From contig CALGBT010000185.1 in assembly GCA_937884235.1 (NCBI GenBank), positions 1-10,596 on the forward strand: a stretch of DNA of 10,596 nucleotides. The letters are read 5' to 3'. This document shows positions 5,845-10,596 of the stretch, piece by piece. The notes under the pieces are model-generated. The model was not told the DNA's origin and did no database searches. It worked only from the letters and a program-made list of their open reading frames with translations. This DNA comes from an uncultured Pseudomonadota bacterium (GTDB taxonomy: Bacteria > Myxococcota_A > UBA9042 > CAIXZC01). The position numbers and the translations under genes are program-made. Numbering within the stretch: the first letter of the stretch is position 1; each line of letters begins with the position of its first letter.

Positions 5845-8298
5845 ATGCGTAGGTTGCGCCCATGGGCATCAGTGGTGGCAGCATTTGTGGTCCTGTTCCT
5901 GGGCACCGTGGGCAGTGCCGAAGAGGTCTCCAACGCTTCTTACGAGCCGTGGCGTGCTGGCCCCTGGCTGGGTAGTCTGGCCGCCCCTTATCCCCTGCTA
6001 GGTGGCATGGCGAATCCCGCCTCAGTGGCCCTCGTTGAGGGGCCTCAGTTGGGTCTCTATTGGGCTTCCATTGCCCAGGGCGGGAGTTTCGGCACACCGT
6101 TGGGGGGGCCCCTGACGCTGGCCTTTGGGGTTACTCGTGTTTCATTGCTGGGCGATCAGTCGATGCCTCGGGTCAACCTCGATGTTGGTCTCAATCTGGG
6201 GCCTGCGTTCAAGGCTGGCTTCTCCTGGCACCACACATACGCTGACGACCTTGGGGGTGGCCGGGACCCCATTTCGGCGGGTTTGCTGTTTCTGCCTTCC
6301 CGCTGGCTCTCTGTAGGGTTGAGTGCCTCCAACATGTCAGAGGAGTCGCTGGATGACTCACGCTATGGTGCGGGGGCTTCCCTGGTTCGCCTGGGGGCGG
6401 GGTTGTCGCTTCGTCCCGGGACTGACCGGTTGCGCCTGGACTTCTCCTTCGATAGCGACCGGGAAGCGCAGCGGCTCGAGCCACAGGCGGGACTGTCGGG
6501 CGTGCTCTGGCCGGGGTTGGAACTGGCTGTCAAGGGGCGCTACCGACACACCGACAGCGGCTCCGAATTCGGCGCTGCGGCGACTCTCACCCTCTCCACG
6601 GCATACGCGGATTTGGCCGGAGGCTATGGGTGGCTTGACGGGGGTAACGACTACTTTGGTGCAGTTCGTCTCACCGCCGTTTCCGAACCCTCGAGGCTGG
6701 TTCCGGGAAACAACTTCGTAGTGTTGGATGTTCCCGTGGCCTTTGCTGAGACGCGCGCGGCCAGTCTCTTTGGTCCGGGGCCGGAGACGCTCCTGGACTT
6801 TCGCCTGCGGTTGCGGAAGTTGGGGGAAGACCCGGCCGTTACTGGGGTCTTTCTGACCCTTCGGCCCATGGCTACCGGCTGGGCTCAGGCACAAGAGTTG
6901 GCGGCTTCTTTGCGCGAGTTGAGGGGCCACGGCAAGAAGGTTGTAGCGTATTTGCTGGGAAGTTCCAATCAAGCTTACTATCTGGCTGCACACGCCGACC
7001 ATATCTTGATCAATCCTGCGGGGTCACTTTTCCTCACCGGCATTCACTCGCGGCTGAACTTCTACGTGGACCTCCTCGCTCAGATCGGTATCAAGGCGCA
7101 GTTTGCCAGTGTTGGAGCTTACAAGAGCTTCCCCGAGAAGTTTGAGCGGTCCGAGCCGTCACCGGCCTATCAAGAGGCGCACCGCCACATGCTTGACAGC
7201 TTTTACGCCCAGCTGGTGGACGGCATCGCCGCGGCCCGCGGGATTGAAGCCGCGCAAGTGCGTGGGTGGATCGATGGAGCGCCCTACACGGCACAGCAGG
7301 CGTTGTCCGCGGGTTTGGTGGGGAAAGTGGCCGCACGCACTGACATCAAGGGACTGCTCAACGACCTGGGCTATGGCGATGTGCGGTTGAGTGCGACCTA
7401 TCCTTTGCGCAAAGTGCGAGAGACAACCTGGGGTGCGGCCTCGAAGATCGCCGTCCTGGTTATCCAGGGAAGTATCGTCGAAGGCCGCGGCTTCGCATTG
7501 CCGCTATTTGGCAGTTTTGTGGGCAGCGATGCCATGATTGCGGCAGTGAAGGCAATCGGCGCAGATCCTCGTATCGATGGTGTGCTGGTTCGCATTGACA
7601 GTCCTGGTGGTTCGGCCCTTGCGTCTGAGCGAATGCATGCGGCGCTGAAGAAGCTGGCTTCGCAGCACCCTATGGTCGTTTCCATTGGCAATGTCGCTGC
7701 GTCTGGCGGCTACTACCTGGCCGTGGCGGCCCCGGACATCTACCTCTCCACGGGCTCGGTTACGGGCTCCATTGGTATCTGGTTCGGGAAGGTTGTGGCC
7801 AGCGGCTTGCTGGACAAGCTGGGCATTGGGCGAACGACGTTTGAGAGGGGCGAGCACTCTGGCTTGATGGATCTCGACCGGGCCCTGAGTGAAGAGGAAC
7901 TGGAGGCGCTCACGCTGCGCTTGCGAGAGGTGTACGACCTCTTCGTGCAGCGCGTTTGCCAGGGGCGCGGTCTCACCACGGAGAAAGTGGAGGAAGTGGC
8001 CCAGGGGCGCGTCTGGACCGGTGCCGATGCCATCGAGCGCAAGCTGGGCGACCACGCTGGCGGCTCCCTGGAGGCGCTGGACGCGCTCCGCATCCAGGCG
8101 AAGCTGGGAAGCGACCCCCGGGTCGAATTGGTCTATTACCCGCAACTGACATTAGCCCAACAGCTTTCCCGGACCTTCATGGGGGGCTCGGTGGCGGCGA
8201 GTGCCGAGTTGCTGGCCAGCGTGCTGTCGTTGGTTGAGAGCTTCAGCAGTACGCACTTGTGGGCATTGGACCCGTGGAGCCCTACAAGCATGAATTGA
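5845..8298 (+). CDS. sppA: Signal peptide peptidase SppA with N-terminal beta-barrel-like domain
   Basis: An 817-residue S49 peptidase, about 200 residues longer than E. coli SppA (618). Residues 1-25 are a Sec signal peptide ending GSA. Residues about 30-285 alternate polar and hydrophobic residues in many short amphipathic beta strands with Gly- and Asp-rich turns, and begin with PLLGGMANPAS, the NPA-type start seen in PorV/FadL-like outer-membrane barrels. The rest is a 67K-type SppA with two S49 repeats: the first holds the general base Lys427 in GAYKSFPEKF, the second the nucleophile Ser620 in ASGGYYLA, after RIDSPGGSALASERM. The 193-residue spacing resembles the E. coli pair (Lys209, Ser409). 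SppA degrades cleaved signal peptides and other membrane peptides, normally at the inner membrane; here the barrel would place it at the outer membrane. It starts 10 bases after the regulator stop, behind GAGGTAGGAG. Peptidase identity is secure; the barrel is inferred from strand pattern. Confidence 0.92.
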   Translation: MRRLRPWASVVAAFVVLFLGTVGSAEEVSNASYEPWRAGPWLGSLAAPYPLLGGMANPASVALVEGPQLGLYWASIAQGGSFGTPLGGPLTLAFGVTRVSLLGDQSMPRVNLDVGLNLGPAFKAGFSWHHTYADDLGGGRDPISAGLLFLPSRWLSVGLSASNMSEESLDDSRYGAGASLVRLGAGLSLRPGTDRLRLDFSFDSDREAQRLEPQAGLSGVLWPGLELAVKGRYRHTDSGSEFGAAATLTLSTAYADLAGGYGWLDGGNDYFGAVRLTAVSEPSRLVPGNNFVVLDVPVAFAETRAASLFGPGPETLLDFRLRLRKLGEDPAVTGVFLTLRPMATGWAQAQELAASLRELRGHGKKVVAYLLGSSNQAYYLAAHADHILINPAGSLFLTGIHSRLNFYVDLLAQIGIKAQFASVGAYKSFPEKFERSEPSPAYQEAHRHMLDSFYAQLVDGIAAARGIEAAQVRGWIDGAPYTAQQALSAGLVGKVAARTDIKGLLNDLGYGDVRLSATYPLRKVRETTWGAASKIAVLVIQGSIVEGRGFALPLFGSFVGSDAMIAAVKAIGADPRIDGVLVRIDSPGGSALASERMHAALKKLASQHPMVVSIGNVAASGGYYLAVAAPDIYLSTGSVTGSIGIWFGKVVASGLLDKLGIGRTTFERGEHSGLMDLDRALSEEELEALTLRLREVYDLFVQRVCQGRGLTTEKVEEVAQGRVWTGADAIERKLGDHAGGSLEALDALRIQAKLGSDPRVELVYYPQLTLAQQLSRTFMGGSVAASAELLASVLSLVESFSSTHLWALDPWSPTSMN
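8282..8298. other. Convergent 3'-end overlap of sppA and the hydrolase gene
   Basis: The sppA stop (8296-8298) lies inside the hydrolase gene and the hydrolase stop (complement of 8282-8284) lies inside sppA, so the last 17 bases code on both strands. No intergenic terminator separates the two transcripts, so they may run into each other unless they end inside the opposing gene. Confidence 0.9.
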
Positions 8299-9973
8299 CG
8301 TCGCGGATGTGGGGCACGAAGCCCGCAGGCATCTGCGGTTCCGATGACAGTGAGAAGCGGAGCGGTGCCAGCCACTCTTTGGTTTTGTATTGCACATCCA
8401 CATAGAGAACGGTGTTGGCCTGGGTCGGGAAAAGGGCCAATTCACCGTAGATTCCCCCTCCCTGCGGCGGCAGCGTCACGGAGCCAAAAAGGAAGGCATC
8501 GTCGTTGCTCCACCAGACTTTTACCTCTTCGACTTCGAGGTGGGAGCCGCCGCCATCGACGGTGGCGGCCACGGCGGTGGCCAGGCCGAGGGGCGTTGCG
8601 GTGAAGGTCGGGGTTTGCGGCACGTAAGAGAAACGCTCATCGGTGCCGAAGTGGTGGTGGAACCAGAGCAGTTGGGCCCCATTTGCCCGGAGCTCGGCCC
8701 GGGCTTTGATGGTCTCTGGTGATTCCCCTCCCGTGAGCAGAAAGCAGCCGTGGTCAAAGTTGCCTGCGAGGGACGTGCGCCGGGGCGTCGAGATGGCGCC
8801 GTAGGTGGCCATGTGAGCGGTTAGCGGGAAGAACTCATCGCTGCTGCCATTGGCGATCATGGTGGGAGCAGAATTGTCGCTGTAGATTGCCGTGGGGTCA
8901 ACCAGTTCCATCAACTTCAACCATTCAGGACTCTCGATGTCCAGGCCGGCCTCGGTAAGCAGATCATGTTGCCAGGCGTCGGGGGACTGGGCGGCAACGT
9001 CCCAGGCAAGGACTCCGCTCAAGGGGACTCCGGCCTTGACGCGCGGATCGACGCCGCTGACCAGATTGCTGATGACGCCGCCGGCGGAAAAACCGGTAAC
9101 GCCGAGGCGGCTTGCGTCGACCTCGGGGTGGTTGGCAAGGCAGGTGAGGCCGCGCATGGCAGCCATGGCATGACCCCAGAACCAGGTGCCGCGGAGGTCG
9201 GTGAGCACGTCGAACATCCGGTAGCCGTTGTCATGGGAAGCCGGCAGACCTTCTGACGTGTTGGCCGGCTCGGTGCCGCCACCGGGGCCGGTGTACGCCA
9301 GGACGAACATCCCCAGCAGTGCCGCGGTGCCGGTGGCGTGGGACTCCTCCGCGAAGCCGCCGAGCCCATGGGCTTTGACAATCCCGGGCAGTGGTTTGTC
9401 CCCCACCGTCGGCCGGGCCGCATATCCCTGAATGACAATGGGCTCCAGGAGGCCATCGACCACTTGCCAGGAGTAGTATGTGACATGCCAGACATCTACC
9501 AGGACGCCGTCCTTCAAAGTGGTGTGGTGGTCAGAGAAGTGACAGGCGGCGGTAGCATGGTCCTGAATCATTTCGTGGTCGAAAAGGGGCGGTGGTGGGG
9601 GTGCGACGTCCGCTTCGAACTCGTCGGGGTCTAGGGTCGAATCCGACGGTGCGTCAAGACCCTCATCGCCGTCTGGAAATGAGGTGGAATCGGCCAGGTC
9701 ACCCGTCAGCGAGTCTGGAAGGTCGGCGATATCGGCGGTGAAATCATCGGGTCCTTGAAGAAGATCAAGCGCGACGTCTGGCGGGGCCCCAAGATCTTTG
9801 GTTACGATTTCGGCAAGGCCGGTCTCACCTGTGCTGTCGGCAATGACGTGGGTTGAATCCCCGGCAAGGTCAGCCCCGAGGTCCGGAGCTCCGGGTGTAC
9901 CGCTGCCACAGCCAGAAAGAGGGAGGGCCAGCTGGGCAAAAGCAAAGAGCAGGACCGGCAGTCTGGTGCTCAT
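8282..9973 (-). CDS. Lipoprotein alpha/beta-hydrolase with Asp-rich linker
   Basis: A 563-residue predicted envelope enzyme. A lipoprotein signal ends with lipobox LSGC (Cys22). Residues about 24-124 are a low-complexity linker rich in Asp, Pro and Ser, closed by five prolines (125-129), a spacer typical of surface lipoproteins. Residues about 130-460 form an alpha/beta-hydrolase of the acetyl-xylan-esterase or dienelactone-hydrolase type: oxyanion text KAHGLGG, nucleophile Ser296 in GFSAGG, likely Asp379 in GSSDEFF and His408 in FDHGCF. The last 95 or so residues are beta-rich (EEVKVWWSNDDAFLFGSV) and may form an accessory domain. It probably cleaves esters or acyl groups outside the cell; the substrate cannot be told. 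The start overlaps the upstream gene's stop as ATGA (9970-9973), so the two are translated together. Its 3' end overlaps the opposing sppA by 17 bases. Confidence 0.88.
   Translation of the reverse strand: MSTRLPVLLFAFAQLALPLSGCGSGTPGAPDLGADLAGDSTHVIADSTGETGLAEIVTKDLGAPPDVALDLLQGPDDFTADIADLPDSLTGDLADSTSFPDGDEGLDAPSDSTLDPDEFEADVAPPPPPLFDHEMIQDHATAACHFSDHHTTLKDGVLVDVWHVTYYSWQVVDGLLEPIVIQGYAARPTVGDKPLPGIVKAHGLGGFAEESHATGTAALLGMFVLAYTGPGGGTEPANTSEGLPASHDNGYRMFDVLTDLRGTWFWGHAMAAMRGLTCLANHPEVDASRLGVTGFSAGGVISNLVSGVDPRVKAGVPLSGVLAWDVAAQSPDAWQHDLLTEAGLDIESPEWLKLMELVDPTAIYSDNSAPTMIANGSSDEFFPLTAHMATYGAISTPRRTSLAGNFDHGCFLLTGGESPETIKARAELRANGAQLLWFHHHFGTDERFSYVPQTPTFTATPLGLATAVAATVDGGGSHLEVEEVKVWWSNDDAFLFGSVTLPPQGGGIYGELALFPTQANTVLYVDVQYKTKEWLAPLRFSLSSEPQMPAGFVPHIRDVNSCL
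8323..8338 (+). terminator. Hairpin CCGCAG-GCAT-CTGCGG after sppA
   Basis: A perfect 6-base GC-rich stem with a tetraloop starts 25 bases after the sppA stop, inside the opposing hydrolase gene. Only two T residues follow it on the plus strand, so it is a weak candidate for the end of the four-gene operon. It could equally be a chance result of coding sequence. Confidence 0.3.
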
Positions 9974-10596
9974 CGGGCCGTCTTGCGGCGGCGCAGCAAG
10001 GCCAGGAAGAAGATGGCCAGGAGTACCATGGCAGACGCCGGGTTACCGTTCCCGGTACCGCAGCCACCCGACTTGGCACCGGTACCAAAGGTCACGACGT
10101 CGCCACTGGCTGCGGAGCTGCTGTCGGGCTCATCGATGGTATCGCCATTGGTGGGAATGTCGATGTCGACTTCCGGTTCCGGTGCGCATTCTCCTTCGCC
10201 GCATCCGTACTTGCAATCCTGTACCTTCTCACCGAGGATGCCGCAGGAATCGGCCCAGTAGAGTTGTTCGTCAGAGCAGACCAATGCGACCTTTGGCTCG
10301 CAATCGACGATTTCCTGGCATTGTCCGTTGGGCGTACATTCAAAGCCCTCTCCGCAGGTGCCGCAAACGCCTCCGCAGCCGTCGTTGCCGCACTCGACAC
10401 CGGCGCAGGAGGGGAGACATTCGCCCTCTGAGCAGGTTCCGTATTTGCAGTACCAGCCGGGTTGGCATTCGCCGCAGACGCCACCGCAGCCGTCGGCCCC
10501 GCAGTTCTTGCCGTCACAGGAGGGGACGCAGGAGCACATACCGGCTTCGCAAGCCAATCCCTCTTCGCATTCGCCACAGGACGCGCCGCAGCCGTC
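9970..10596 (-). CDS. Cys-repeat surface protein with MYXO-CTERM-like tail (partial)
   Basis: The last 208 residues are visible; the reading frame is open through the right edge, so the N-terminus is missing. A TTG at 10555-10557 is not the start, since the repeat pattern continues before it. The visible part has units of 34-37 residues with CxPSCxGxxCGxDGCGGxCGxCxxG, clearly two full and one cut by the edge, each probably folded by disulfides. A different Cys module follows (CSDEQLYWADSCGILGEK then CKYGCGEGEC), then an acidic linker. The end is GGCGTGNGNPASAMVLLAIFFLALLRRRKTAR in two parts: a Gly-Cys site, a hydrophobic helix (about 13 residues) and an Arg cluster, resembling the MYXO-CTERM sorting signal. 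It is therefore likely exported and anchored at the cell surface. Ligand unknown. Its stop overlaps the hydrolase start, which suggests the two act together. Confidence 0.85.
   Translation of the reverse strand, partial: DGCGASCGECEEGLACEAGMCSCVPSCDGKNCGADGCGGVCGECQPGWYCKYGTCSEGECLPSCAGVECGNDGCGGVCGTCGEGFECTPNGQCQEIVDCEPKVALVCSDEQLYWADSCGILGEKVQDCKYGCGEGECAPEPEVDIDIPTNGDTIDEPDSSSAASGDVVTFGTGAKSGGCGTGNGNPASAMVLLAIFFLALLRRRKTAR
10373..10596 (-). repeat. Tandem Cys-rich repeats (34-37 codons)
   Basis: The 11-base string CCGCAGCCGTC, coding for DGCGG-type text on the minus strand, occurs at 10373-10383, 10484-10494 and 10586-10596. The steps are 111 and 102 bases (37 and 34 codons), so the repeats keep the reading frame. 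The third copy ends exactly at the window edge, and more units probably follow outside it. Confidence 0.8.

Noticed and set aside
5127..5933. 268-codon minus-strand frame
   Set aside because: It lies opposite the regulator and the start of sppA, both of which have clear family motifs; this frame shows none.
7504..8145. 213-codon minus-strand frame
   Set aside because: It is a shadow of the SppA catalytic region, with no family motif.
10373..10596. Evenly spaced repeats as a possible CRISPR array
   Set aside because: The repeats keep the reading frame and encode a Cys-rich protein; the shared string is only 11 bases and the spacers are themselves similar.

Overview
The window looks like chromosomal DNA from a GC-rich, myxobacterium-like (Myxococcota or related deltaproteobacterial) genome. 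Four things point there: a protein with tandem cysteine-rich DGCGG repeats that ends in a MYXO-CTERM-like tail (Gly-Cys, hydrophobic helix, Arg cluster); a signal-peptide protein with a CxSDADC motif; a lipoprotein hydrolase with a long Asp-rich linker; and a GAF protein with an N-terminal domain of the MRFELTIPPG kind that I associate with myxobacteria. This placement is inference from protein style, not from a marker gene.

Layout. At the left edge, on the minus strand, is the N-terminus of an exported Cys-rich protein (1-103). A 258-base gap (104-361) separates it from a minus-strand GAF-domain protein (362-1504). A 115-base divergent spacer (1505-1619) carries a good promoter for the GAF gene and several small dyads. 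Four genes then run on the plus strand with gaps of 22 bases or less: an acetyl-CoA hydrolase/CoA-transferase family protein (1620-2957), a lipoprotein dipeptidyl-peptidase III of family M49 (2980-5091), a FadR-type GntR regulator (5091-5837 region; stop at 5834), and a signal peptide peptidase SppA with an N-terminal beta-barrel-like domain (5845-8298). The SppA gene ends tail-to-tail with a minus-strand pair, and the stop-codon ends overlap by 17 bases. That pair is a lipoprotein alpha/beta-hydrolase (8282-9973) and, upstream of it and joined by an ATGA overlap, the Cys-repeat MYXO-CTERM-like protein (9970-10596, cut by the window edge).

How the genes may work together. The four plus-strand genes look like one operon. 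Two of them are peptidases that appear to sit in the envelope: an SppA fused to an apparent outer-membrane barrel, which would cut membrane or periplasmic peptides, and a lipid-anchored DPP III, which removes dipeptides from short peptides. A CoA-transferase homologue and a regulator of the acyl-CoA-sensing FadR type accompany them. A peptide or lipoprotein turnover module tied to acyl-CoA status is a reasonable hypothesis, not a demonstrated function. The minus-strand pair at the right is a surface or secreted module: a lipid-anchored esterase-like enzyme and a Cys-repeat surface protein.

I see no mobile element, CRISPR array, rRNA or tRNA, phage gene or defence system. The most unusual items are the barrel-SppA fusion, the lipoprotein DPP III beside it, and the CoA-transferase homologue with Asp where the catalytic Glu is expected.
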